DNA of 64,000 bases from Dasypus novemcinctus (Eukaryota; Chordata; Mammalia; Cingulata; Dasypodidae), in the NCBI RefSeq assembly GCF_030445035.2, contig NC_080673.1, positions 178,045,216-178,109,215 of the forward strand. The letters are read 5' to 3'. Shown here piece by piece: positions 20,330 to 31,585 of the stretch (the first letter of the stretch is position 1; every line of letters starts with the position of its first letter). Below the pieces are notes generated by a model. That model made no database searches, was not told where the DNA came from, and worked only from the letters and a program-made list of their open reading frames with translations. A program made the translations under genes and the position numbers.

Positions 20330-21200
20330 CCTCTTTTTCTTTTTTTATAATGTAAGCATTGAGAGATATAAATTTCCCTCTCAGAACTGCCTTTGTTGTG
20401 TCTCATAGGTTTTGTTATGTTGTGTTCTTGTTTTCATTCATCTTGATATATTTACTGATTTCGTTTGCAATTTCCTCTTTGATCCATTGATTATTTGTGT
20501 TTTTAATCTCCATATATTTGTGAATGTGTCCTTTTTCCATCTGTTATTGACTTCCAGTTTCATTCCATTATGATCATAGAAAGTGCTTTGTATAAGCTAA
20601 ATATTTTAAATTTATTGAGACCTGTCTTGTGACCCAATATTTGGTCTGCCCCGGAGAAAGAACCATAAGCACTTGAAAAGAATGTGTATCCTGCTGCTTT
20701 GGTGTGTAATGCTCTATACGTGTCTGTTAGGTCTAGTTCATTGATCATATTATTCAAGTTCTCTGTTTCCTTATTTATTCTCTGTCCAGATATTCTGTCT
20801 AAAGCTGAGCATGGTTTATTGAAGTCTTCAACTACAGACATCTGTTTTTCCATGCAACTTTGCCAATGTGTGCCTCATATATCTTGGGGCATCAAAGTTA
20901 GGGGCTTAAATATTTATTATACTTATTTCTTCTTGGTGGATTGTCCCTTTTATTAATATTTAATGACGTCTTTCATCTCTTATAACAGTTTGGCATTTAA
21001 AATCTGTTTTGACTGTTATTAGCATTGTTACTCTAGATTTTTTTTTGGTTCCAACCTTTCATATTCAATTTGATTGTGTCCTTACATGTGAGATGAGACT
21101 CTTGAAGACAGCATATTTTTTATCCATTATGTTAGTCTATGTCTTTTGATTGGGGTATTCAATCCTTTAATGTTCTATGTTTTTACTGTAAAGACATTAC
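20330..21200 (-). pseudogene. L1 ORF2 endonuclease remnant (L1a)
   Basis: The open piece at 20560-20853 reads ELDLTDTYRALH and SSAYGSFSGADQILGHKT, which are endonuclease C-part motifs of L1 ORF2p. Stops and frame changes elsewhere make it non-functional. RT is absent. Confidence 0.8.
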
Positions 21201-21399
21201 TTACATCATCTATTTTACCCTTTGGCTTTCTGTTATCATTGTCTGTGTTTTTGTCTGTCTTTTTAAACTTTAAATTACACTCACTAATAATCTTCATTTC
21301 TATACTCTTCTCCAAGTCTCTTGCTATCTCTTGCTATAGCACTCCCTTAAGTATCTCATGTAAATCGGATCTTTCGGTAACATACTTTCTCAGTTTTTG

Positions 21400-22270
21400 T
21401 CTGTGAAGACTTTAAACTCACTCTCATTCTTAAAGGACTGTTTTGCTGGATAAAGTTTTCTTGACTAGCAGTTTTTCTCTTTCAGTATCTTAAACACATT
21501 GTACACCTTCTCCTCACCTCCATGGTTTCTAACGAGAGATCAACACTTAGTCTTATTAGTCTTATTGCTTTCTTTTACTGCTTTTGGAGTCCTCTCTATA
21601 TTTTTGGTATTTGTCATTCTGAATAGTATGTGTCTCAGAGTAGAACTATTTGGATTTATTCTGTTTGGGGTGTGTTGCCTTTCTTGTATATTGATATTTA
21701 TGTCTTTCATAATAGTTGGGAAGCTGTTATTCATTACTTCCTCAAATATTCCTTCTGCCCTTTTTCCACTCTCTTCTCCTTCTGGGACACTCGTGACATA
21801 TATGTTTGTGCATTTCATGCTGTCATTCAGTTTCTTGAGACCCTACTCAAGATTTTCCATTTTATTTTCCTTTCTGCCCTCCTCTGTTTTCAAGTTCATA
21901 TGTTCTGCCCTTGATTCACTTATTCATTTTTCTGCCATTTCAAATTTGCTGTTACATGCCTCTATTTTATTTTTAACCTTATCCATTTTGTCTTTCATTC
22001 CTGTGAGCTCTGTTGCTTTTCTTTTCAGGCTTTCAAATTGTTCTTTAGGCTTATCCAGTGTCTTCTTAATGTCCTTTATCTCTTCATTCATATTGTCCTT
22101 CAACTCCTTGATTTGATTTAGGAAATTTGTGTGATTATCATTGATTAGTTGTCTGAAAACCTATGTCTCATCAGGATTCTTGGTTTGTTCTTTGGCTGGG
22201 TCATCGCTCCCTGTTTCTTAGTATGGCTTGTAATGTTTTGCTGATGTCTAAGCAGCTGGATATGTTGGTA
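21400..22270 (-). pseudogene. L1 ORF1 remnant (L1a)
   Basis: The longest open piece, 21540-21818, gives the RRM part with IYVTSVPEGEESGK and IFEEVMNNSFP, followed by NPNSSTLRHILF. Coiled-coil sequence lies to its right and the C-terminal part to its left, with stops and frame shifts. A 205-codon plus-strand frame across it (21499-22116) is antisense noise. Confidence 0.8.
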
Positions 22271-22945
22271 AATTTTCCCTAATAGTCAATTTCTCTCTCT
22301 TGCTTAGTGGTTTTGTTTCATGGCTTTCTCTAATTTTGGTTCAAAATTAATCATTCTTTAAAATTATCCAGCTAAAGTTATCATAATAAGGCCAGGAAAT
22401 CACTAATGGAGCATGGATCTGATCGAAGAGGTATGGGACAAGACTCCAAAATGCATTATTTTCTATTTGCAGTTTCCTGGTCTGCCAGTGCATGGCATTC
22501 TTTGGAAAATCTTACCAGGGAATTGTGTCTTTCAACCTCCATTTGCTCTTGATTCTTCTCTGGCTAAAGCCAAGATTAAAAGTGAGGTTGTTGGCCAAAT
22601 TCACTGAAGAGAAACCACTCTCCACCCTCCACCACACCCATTCTTCATAGGGAGGAAGATATCTGTTGCTCTCTGTTGACTCCAGTGAGCTTGGGTTTTA
22701 TCCAGGCTGTTTACATTGAGGGTGGGAGGTGGTCGACATTTCCACATATGAAAGCTAATAACTCAAGGTTTTCATTTTACTTTCTTCTTCTCTGTCCCTC
22801 ACCCTCCTGGATGATGTGCCTCACTCTCTTGGTCTGCAAATCCCCAAAGCAACTCCCTCAGATGCTTTTTGCCCTTTCTCCATTGTTTTTGTGAGTAAGT
22901 GGAGACCTGCCTTCCTACTCCTATGCCATCTCCCTGGAAGTCCCT

Positions 22946-24677
22946 TATCACCTCTCTTGACAAACCACTAATTTGGAGGAAAAACAGTCTCTGATCAACT
23001 ATCTCATCATGTCACTGACTCAGCACATTTCCACCTGATCCTTTATAGATTTGTTTATACCTCCATATAAAAGAAAAACCCTTTCTATCTAATCATTGAA
23101 ACACTTGCAGATTTTACAGTCAGATAATTTTCCCTAATGCAGTCCCATTATCCTTAGTACAATGGCTCACCTACCCCTACTACAATAGTCTTTTCAAATA
23201 ATGTCTCTAACTAAATTCAGATTTGTTTTCCTTACTTGGCATAACTGTATCATCAATTTCATGCTAACATTGAGATTCCTCAATACTAATCATTAACCTT
23301 TTTGTTCAAAACTTTATTGTTGAATAGACACTCTTCAAAACAACTCCAAGTATCCAAAATTTCTAACTATATCCCATTCCTCTTCACTTTCTCAACAGAT
23401 TATCTCTTCTAATTTACTGAAATCGATGCTTGCAAATAAAACTTTACTTATTTTCATTAAACATATGGGTTTTTTCCTTTTTGCCAAAAATAACTCTTCA
23501 CTTGTGCCCTTGATGCATTGTCCTCCCAAACACTAGTGACATCACTCCATCAATTATGCCTTCAAATTTGCATTTTTTGTCTCTTCCCCTCTCTAGAACT
23601 ATATTAGTCATTCCTGTAGGCTGGAAAAATATATTAAGTTATCATGTGGTCTTTTAAACAACAACAAAATGAAACAAAAATGATTTTCCTGGACCCTACC
23701 AAGTTGTTACAATCTTTTTTCCCCTTTCTTTTCCTTGTCAAATGTCCTAAAATAGTAATTATACTCTGCATCCTTTCCCTTACCAGGAGTTCATTAGTTG
23801 GACACCTCTGTGTTCTTTGTATATGATCTAAGTGGAAATGCTCTTTTGAGAACTATCAGTATTATCTAAATTTTAAAACTATCTTCAACATATATTATTT
23901 AAGCTATTGAGAACCTCACTCCAAGTTATAAACTTTTTTGAAACTTCATCTGCCCTTGACTTATATCATTCTAAGTAGTCTAGTTTCTGTTACATTATGA
24001 AACTGATCATTTTTCTGTCTTTAACAGTCATTTCATTTCTCCTACTGCTACACAATTGAAGACATTTGCTTATTTTGTTCTGCTTAATTGGGTAACTTTC
24101 TTTTTCTATTCAGTTTTTACTCATGGCAGGTTCATGTTCTCATGATTTCGAGTATCATTTGTAAAACCATGATATGCAATCTTATATTTTCAGTTCCCTA
24201 TCTTGCTTAATGTCATCTACTTCTTTGAAGTACCTTAAGTACCAATCACATTCTTGTCTCCTTTAATTGTTTTTATCCTAACTTCATGATTTCCCCTATG
24301 AATTTTCTCAATTACCAGGTTTTTCATCTTTTTCACATATTTTCAATTCTGTTTCTTGCTCTCTTTCATTCCTATGATTCCCTGAGTATTATGTGCAACT
24401 TGATACATATATATGTATATATATTATTTTATATATAAATATTTTACATTTATTTTTCAAGAATCACAGAGATTTTGTTTTTCCTAATGGGTCTTAATTT
24501 TGTAATTTGAGAAGATAAAGGACAAAATATAAAAATAAAATTTTATTTAAGAACCTCAATAGTTGAGTAAAGAGTTGAGCTACTCTAATTAAAAGGATAA
24601 TGAATCTGGAAGATGTTTGATTTATGTCTATCTGACACTTCAGAGTTGAATGACTGAGCAATGTCATAAGCATAATA
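22946..24677. other. AT-rich, no gene recognised
   Basis: A TA-rich patch lies near 24402-24452. Other parts show no known repeat or coding signal. Confidence 0.5.
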
Positions 24678-24946
24678 TGTTGGGAACTGAGGCACAGTGA
24701 TCTCTCAAGGAGAGATTTGCTGTTTCTATGGCTACTCTTGCAACCTAAGGAATCGGGTAATTAAGAGTTCCAGGCAAACTGGATAAAGCTGGGAAAGGTT
24801 GAAAGAAAAGATGAGCAGATAACATTTGTGTAGTAAATAGAACACTTAAACTTTGTACCTTGAGATAAGATTTTTTAAATTCCTTAGAGTATGAGTAATA
24901 TTGATGGTTAACTGCATCTTGCTGCTTCTACCCACATCAACCGGGG

Positions 24947-24954
24947 TATATATA
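24947..24954 (+). promoter_or_regulatory. TATA box of the solo LTR
   Basis: TATATATA lies in the expected place upstream of AATAAA in the LTR. Confidence 0.5.
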
Positions 24955-24969
24955 GAGCCCCTTGTGAAC

Positions 24970-24975
24970 AATAAA
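24970..24975 (+). terminator. AATAAA of the solo LTR
   Basis: The signal lies 16 bp after the TATA box, the same close spacing as in the ERV LTR at 3248-3276. Confidence 0.5.
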
Positions 24976-25112
24976 GTTGTCTGATGAGTCTCTACTCACA
25001 GACCCCCTAATTCCAGCTCCCTTGTTCTTTCTTTTTCTTTCTTTCTCTTTCTTTCACTCGTCCTTTTCTCTTTCTTTCATTCCCAATTACCTTCGGGTCC
25101 AAATCTCCAACA

Positions 25113-28100
25113 CAGTACCATTGCTGGTAATTATTACCCCAATGTCTTTTGAATCTGTGCTTCACCCTTCACTTCTTAACACTCAATTTCTGTTTTCTTT
25201 TCCATTATGCTTTATTTTGATGCAAATATTCTCCTTTATAGCAAACTTTCCATTTCAACGCTTCTTGCTTCCTAGTACTAAATTTTCTCTGTATGTTGTT
25301 CAGTAATCAAGGAACTCCCTTCACCAATGCCTCTAATGACTCCCTATACCCTTACAAGTTATGTCCCAATTTATATCTGTAAGATATTTGGGTATTCTAC
25401 AGTTTAGAGCTAACTTACATTTTCAAACTTACCTCTGATAAGTTCCATAGCTTCATGTCTAGTAAAAATTGAAGATTTTTTGTTTTCTGGTCCTGTCTCA
25501 TAGTATTCTGTCCCCGTACTTATAGTTCATAATGCTCAGACTGGACTGTGCTCCTCATCTTCTTTGTAAAGGGAAATTGTAAACATATGCAAAGTCATGT
25601 TCGATTCATGCCACCTATCTAAAACATTTCACTAATAAAATATTTCTGATATCATCTCTTTTACCTCTGAACTGATACACCCTGTGTGAAATTCTTTTAC
25701 ATCTTCTTTGCCTAGGCTGTCAGTACATTGGTACTTACTGAGAATGCTGTGAAAACTTATAATATTGAAATATATCTGATGGTAAATACCTACTGTGTGG
25801 TTCTTTTGAGGCTCCATGTTCAGTTACTACAACCTAGTGGATAGGACGTTAAGAGATCAGAAGTCAAGCAGACTGCCTTCCAAACTTAATAGATACTAGC
25901 TAGCATGAAAAGGTCAACATATGTAGGACTCTCTCCAGAGCAGACCTAGACAACAGAGGCTGACTTTATCCATGGTGGTAGTGCTATTATTCCAGAGGAC
26001 AAAGGTTCAGTACTCATCTAGACCTAAGAAGAGAAGTCCATACCTGCCTGCTGCCTACAAAAATTCAGCTTTTGCCATGGATTACCAAGATTATGAAATA
26101 CTTTGAATATCACCCCAATCTATAACATTCTATTTCTTAATATATTTATTTGAATTAATGATGAAAAACACTTAGAACTGTGCCTGGAATATGTACTATA
26201 TGTGCTAGCTCTATTATCATTGTCATCACCATTACTATTAATATTCATTTATATCTTCTTGAAATCACACATTTTCTTACATAAACTGGCAAATCATGGA
26301 CTATCCAGTCTATCTTCTTGCTTATTATGTATTTAATAATGTATTTTCAAAAAAATAACTGAGAAATAAAAATATGGAATATTTCCTTAAAAGAACTTAC
26401 ATTCATAATGTGGCTACTTCTATATAGAACTATAAAAGATGCAGAAAGGAATGATCTAAAAACGATCAAAGCATTGCTAATTTACAAAGTTTTATGACTT
26501 ATAAACCAAATGTTATAGTACAATTACTGTAGAATCACAGTGAAATAAGCATTAAGTAGATTTCTAACTTCTATTCTTTTGTTATGTCAGATTTTCCAGA
26601 GTAAGTTTGCTCTAGGATAAATAGAACACACAACAAAACTATTTTGGTAAATTAAGTGGAAGGAAGGATTTGAGAAGTGATCAATCAGTATGCTGTGGAA
26701 TGAGTCACAGGTAAATTCATCAGAGATTGGTTTCCAACAGTCAGTCTGCTAAAATAAAATTGTAGGAAGAAAACAGGCATGGTAATGATAATGACTGGAG
26801 ATCTTCCAATGCTCTGATATTTAACTGATTGAATATAAAGTCAAAGTCAATATATGTAGAGTAAAAGGACCCAGATGTGTCTGATTTTGTCATTCAGATC
26901 ATCCAATAAACAATGGATTTAGAAACAGTGAACATTTTGTTTATATAAATTATGAACTATGAGACACACCATGATCCTCAGACTATGTAAACATAGTCTA
27001 AAACCCATGTATGATCAGTCCAAAATACAGTGTAAGATGAAATAAAGATTTGGGGATGACTGGTACTATAGACCCAATATTTATTGATCTAAGCATCTTC
27101 TGATATTTCTCCCATCAGAAAAGTTCTTTAAGTCTAACAACAATGCTTTACATTGCAACAGAGGAATTTACTTACCACTCTCTGCTTCTTCTGAAAATTC
27201 ATTTTAGGATGTTAAGGATTGATCTGTGGTTGATACAGTCTCATTTTGGGATGCCCTAAGAAAGTTTTAACATTTGTTTGTTCATAAATTGCAAATTCAT
27301 GCTCAATAAAAATTTTTTTCACAACAAACTCCTTTGAAATATTACAGGATGAATAGACTTTTCTTACTTAGCATGTGCATGATCTGGAATTGAAATAAAA
27401 GTGTGAACCTCTGACTAATTCAATTGTAATTTTTTCTACTTATTTTGTCAGACTGATAAAAGGTATCAATGTACTATATCACACAGAATTTGTACCCTGT
27501 GATATATGGCTAATTGAGGTTTCAAATATATATCTTTTATCCTCCAAAGAACTAAATATTTAATCTCAAAAAATTACAAAATGTGGTAAGTCCCTGGAAA
27601 CAGCGTAAAAATTCTCTAAAGAATTGTTTTACTAGGAATATTCTGAGACAATTTTTTATTTTATTAAAGGATCCAAAACAAGTAGTCTCAAAATTTAATT
27701 GACCTAAAAGTTCTTTTTTTTTTTTTACTTTTAAGAGACCATGAATAAAATTGTGGAAAACCATCACCACATGTTTCACACCTGTATAAAAGGGCAAAGG
27801 AGATTAAAATTTCATAATTTTAATTATGCTCAAATCTCATTAAATCAAATCACATTAAAAAATGAAAACAAGCACAAAATAACACTACATAAAAGTTGGT
27901 GATCTTCTAATAAATATTCATTGATTAATTCAATATCCAAGGTATATTTATTGAGTATTTCCCTTGTATAGCTACTGTATTAGATACTATAAACCTAAAA
28001 ATGAATAAAATGAAATACCACAAATCAATGTCTTACAATCTATTAGGATAAATAAGCCATATGTAGAACATAGATTCAAATTATAATTGAAGGGTTAAAT

Positions 28101-28841
28101 GTATTTAAAATGCTGCTTTTTTATAACTCCAGGCAAAAAATACTTTAAGGGTATGCAGATTCATGACTTAATGTTGAAATGAAAATGCTTTCCTTACTTA
28201 ATGGATGTAAAATAAATTATTTATGTTTTGATAGTGTAGTGAATGAAGTACATATTAAAATATTCACAGAATGTTCTACCATGCACTTTTTAAAAGTCAT
28301 AGTGCTGGACTATATTTTATGAATTTGATAGCATCCGTGTATCCTTCTAAATAAAAGTGCAGAGTAGAAAAGAGTAGAGGAAAATACCAGTTTAATTACA
28401 AATACTTGGATTGTGTGTGACTCTGTGTGTGCCTGTGTGTGTTTGTATTCCACTTATAAGATTCTTGGATGTTCCTCAGGATTTTTAGCTTGTTAGGTTT
28501 TCATTGGCCTTTAAGATTTAATTAAAATCACCCCAAACTCCCACCTCATCATCTTATTTGGTGTAACAGGAAATATGCATTCTTCATAACATCTACGAAG
28601 AAACAGGAAGGTGTTTGTCTCTTCTGGTTGCTGTTCTCCCTACTAACTCCACTGTTTATTCTACATCTCCATCTCTGCCTCTGCTCACTTCTGAAGAAAC
28701 ATGTTGCCTTTATCTCATCTGCAGATGTTGCACCTCTTCTTTCTTTCTGCCAAAGTAACTATTAAATAGGTGTTTGTTAACCAAATTTTATGGAAATCTG
28801 GGACAACGGACAGATGTGACTCTACAACAGAATATAATATA
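25113..28841. other. AT-rich, no gene recognised
   Basis: No motif-bearing frame. The part at 25310-25560 is faintly like an old L2-type repeat, and a short TG-rich patch lies at 28411-28445. Nothing else could be named. Confidence 0.4.
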
Positions 28842-29264
28842 CAGGAATATTTCATTTTATTGTACTTCTGGTTTATTGTGCTTTGCAGTGGTTGTGTGTT
28901 TTTATGTGTTTTTTTTTTTTTTTTGTGCTAATTAAAGGTTTATGGGAAAGTAGCCAGTGCTACTTTCCCAACAGCACCTGCTGAGTTTGTGTCTCTATCA
29001 CATTTTGGTAATTCTCGCAATATTTCAAACTTTTTCATAATTATTATATCTATTATACTGTTCTGAGATCAGTGATTTCTTATGTTACTCTTGTAATTAT
29101 TTTGGAGCACCACATACTGCATTCACGTAACACCAAACTTAATCCATCTATGTGTTGCTATTAGTGCTCCACTGATGGAACGTTTCCCATCTTTCCCTCT
29201 CCTTGGACCTCCCTATTCTCTGAGATGCAAAAATATTGAAATTGTTACAAACCCTCTAATTATC

Positions 29265-30807
29265 TTTAAGTGTTTAAATGAAAGGAAGAATTGCACGTCT
29301 CTCATTTAAATCAAAATCTAGAAATGATTTGGCTTAGTGAAGAAGATATGTCCAAAGTAGACATAGATTCAAAGTTAGACTTTTTATGCCAAACAGCCAA
29401 GTTGAGAAAGAAAAGGGAAAGTTCTTAAAGGAACTTAAAAGTGCTACTCCCATTGAACACATGGATGATAAAGAAAGCAAAACAGCCTTATTGCTGATGG
29501 ATAAAATTTTAGAGGTCTGGAAAGAAGACAGATTATCCACAACATTCCTTTAAGTCAAAGTATAATAAGAGCAAAATCCTAACTCTCCGAGACTTTGATG
29601 TTTGAGAGAGATGAGTTAGGTGCAGAAGAAACGTTTGAAGCTAGCAGAGATTGGTTCATGAGGTTTAAGGAAAGAGCTGTCTCAATAAAAGTGCAAGGTG
29701 AAACAGTAAGAACTAATGTAGAAGCTGAAGCAAATCATCCAGAAAATCTAGCTGGTACTTAATGAAGGTAGCTACACTAACCAACAGATTTTAGTGTAGG
29801 CTAAACAACCTTATATTGGAAGAAGATACCATCTAGGACTTTACCTACGAGAGAAAAGAAGTCAAAGTTTTGCTTATACATGTCAAAGGATTGGCTGACT
29901 TTCTTGTTAGGGCTGGTGCAGCTGATTAATTTAAGCTGAAGACAGTGCTCATTTATCATTCCAAAAATCCTAAGGCCCTTAAGAATTATGCTTAGTCTAC
30001 TCTGCCTGTGCTCTGTAAATGGAACAACAAAGCCTGGACAAGAGCACATCTGTTTATAACATGCTTTACTGAATATTTTAAGTTCACTCTTAAGATCTGC
30101 TCAGGAAAATAGATTCCTTTCAAAATATGACTGTTCACTGACAATGCGCCTCATCACCCAAGAATGCTGATGGAGATGAACAACAACATTCACGTTATTT
30201 TCAGGCCTACTCCCACAATATCCATTATGCAACCCATAGATCAAGGAATGATTTCAATTTTCAAATCTTATTATTGAAAAAGTACATTTCATAATGCTAC
30301 GACTGACAGAGTGATTCCTCTGATGTATCCCTGGTGCCTCCTTAAAAAAAGTCTTTGAAGGCAAGGACACATCCTTAACCCCTCATAAAATCTGGGGAAA
30401 GAACAGAGCTCTCAGGCAAATCTAACTGCCTCCTCACCTGGGCTCCCTCACAGGTTTGTATTATGTCCTAGATTAGGACTCACAGGAGGTACTGAGGGCT
30501 TAAAAAAGAAAACAATTTTCAATATCACCTCCTCTGGAAATAAATAAATAAGTAAATTGAAAACATTCTGGAAAGGATGCACGATTCTAGATTTCATTTG
30601 AAACATTTGTGATTCAAAGGAGGAGGTTAAAGTAAAATTAACAGGAGTTTAGAAGAAGTTGATTCTCACACTCATAGGAGACTTTGAGGGGTTCAAGACT
30701 TAACCACAGGAAGTAATTGCAGATGTGGTAGAAATAGGAAGAGAACTAGATTCTGAAGAGGAGCCTAAAGATGTGATGAAATTGCTACAATCATGATAAA
30801 ACTTGAA
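29265..30807 (+). pseudogene. Tigger1 transposase pseudogene
   Basis: The sequence follows the Tigger1 transposase gene from the CENP-B-like N-terminal part (around 29280-29560) through the catalytic part (around 29790-30250) to aaaacttgaa near 30800. Stops, small indels and the insert at about 30326-30550 break the frame repeatedly. No open part longer than about 80 codons remains. Confidence 0.85.
30326..30550. repeat. Unidentified insert in the Tigger1 copy
   Basis: Tigger1-like sequence stops after gattcctctgatg and resumes at agtaaattgaaaac. Between them are about 225 bases that end in an aaataaataaata run, as a retroposed piece might. No clear target duplication was found and the family is unknown. 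Confidence 0.5.
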
Positions 30808-31001
30808 ATGAAGGTAAGTTGCTTCTTATGGGTAAGCAAAGAAAATGGTTTCTTGAGAAGTAATCTACTCCTGATGAAGATGCTGTGAACATTGTTGCAA
30901 TGACAACAAAGAATTTAGAATATTCTATAAACATAGTTGAGTTGGCAGTGGCAGGGTTTGAGAGGATTGACTCCAGTTTTGAAAGAAGAACTACTGTGGG
31001 T

Positions 31002-31168
31002 AAATGCTATCAAACGTGTATTCACGAAATGCAATGAATGTCTCATGATGATTGAGGAGGTTGTTGTTATGGGGGAAGGAGTGGGGTGAGGAGGTGGGTG
31101 GTATATGGGGACCTCATATTTTTTGAATGTAACATTAAAAAAATAAAGACAAAAAAATGCTATCAAAC
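31002..31168 (+). mobile_element. 5'-truncated L1 3' end with target duplications
   Basis: The insert is 31016-31154 (139 bp). It is bounded by a perfect 14-bp duplication aaatgctatcaaac (31002-31015 and 31155-31168) and ends in a short A-rich tail. Its G-rich tract and cctcatattttttgaatgta phrase recur in inverted form at 43150-43310 and 60726-60975. It lies inside the Tigger1 copy, so L1 moved after Tigger1. Confidence 0.9.
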
Positions 31169-31585
31169 AGCATTGCACTACAGAGAAATCTTGCATGAAA
31201 GGAAGAGTTAATGCATGTGGCAAACTTTATTGTTGTTTCATTAAAAGACATTTCCATCAGCCACCCCAATCGTCAGCAACCATCACCTTGATCAATTAGC
31301 AGCCATCAACAGCAAGGCAAGAACCTCCACCAAAAAGAAATTATGAATTGCATTAAAATTCTGATGATGGTTAGATTTTCACCAATAAAGTACTTTTAAA
31401 TTAAAGTATGTACGTTGGTTTTTAGGCACAATGCTAATGCACACTTAATAGATTTCAGTGTATTGTGAACATAACTTTTAAATGTACTGGGAAACAAAAA
31501 AAAAGTGTGATTAAATTTATTGTGAATTCCACTTTATTGTGGTGGTCTGGAACCAAACCTGCAATACCTTCAAGGTATGTCTGTA

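Larger units (their letters stand above)
20309..22945 (-). mobile_element. LINE-1 5' half (L1a)
   Basis: On the minus strand the 5' end is near 22945 (GGGAGATGGCATAGGAGTAGG). It is followed by a 5'UTR to about 22270, ORF1 (about 21400-22270), an inter-ORF part and the ORF2 endonuclease part (20330-21200). The element stops at 20309, right where the 5' end of L1b begins. Its 5'UTR differs from that of L1b and lacks the pyrimidine tract, so it belongs to another subfamily. Confidence 0.75.
24678..25112 (+). repeat. Candidate solo LTR, ERV (possibly class II)
   Basis: It starts TGTTGG and ends CCAACA, a perfect 6-base inverted pair. It has a TATATATA box (24947-24954), AATAAA 16 bp later (24970-24975), a C/T-rich run (25018-25085), and a CTTCGGGTCC stretch just before the end. 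No primer binding site or viral gene follows, so it looks like a solo LTR. A clear target duplication was not found, and it is not the same family as the LTR at 3074. Confidence 0.65.
28842..31583 (+). mobile_element. Tigger1-like DNA transposon (pogo group), dead
   Basis: The left end (CAGGAATATTTCATTTTATTG) and the right end (GGTCTGGAACCAAACCTGCAA to GGTATGTCTG) match Tigger1 termini as known. Both flanks carry the TA duplication (28840-28841 and 31584-31585). Without two inserts the length is about 2.4 kb, close to a full element. It spread by a cut-and-paste transposase and is now broken. It contains an unidentified ~225-bp insert and a short L1 end. Confidence 0.9.

Noticed and set aside
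21499..22116. 205-codon plus-strand frame rich in Ser, Leu and Phe
   Set aside because: It is the antisense of the L1a ORF1 remnant; the opposite strand gives ORF1p motifs.
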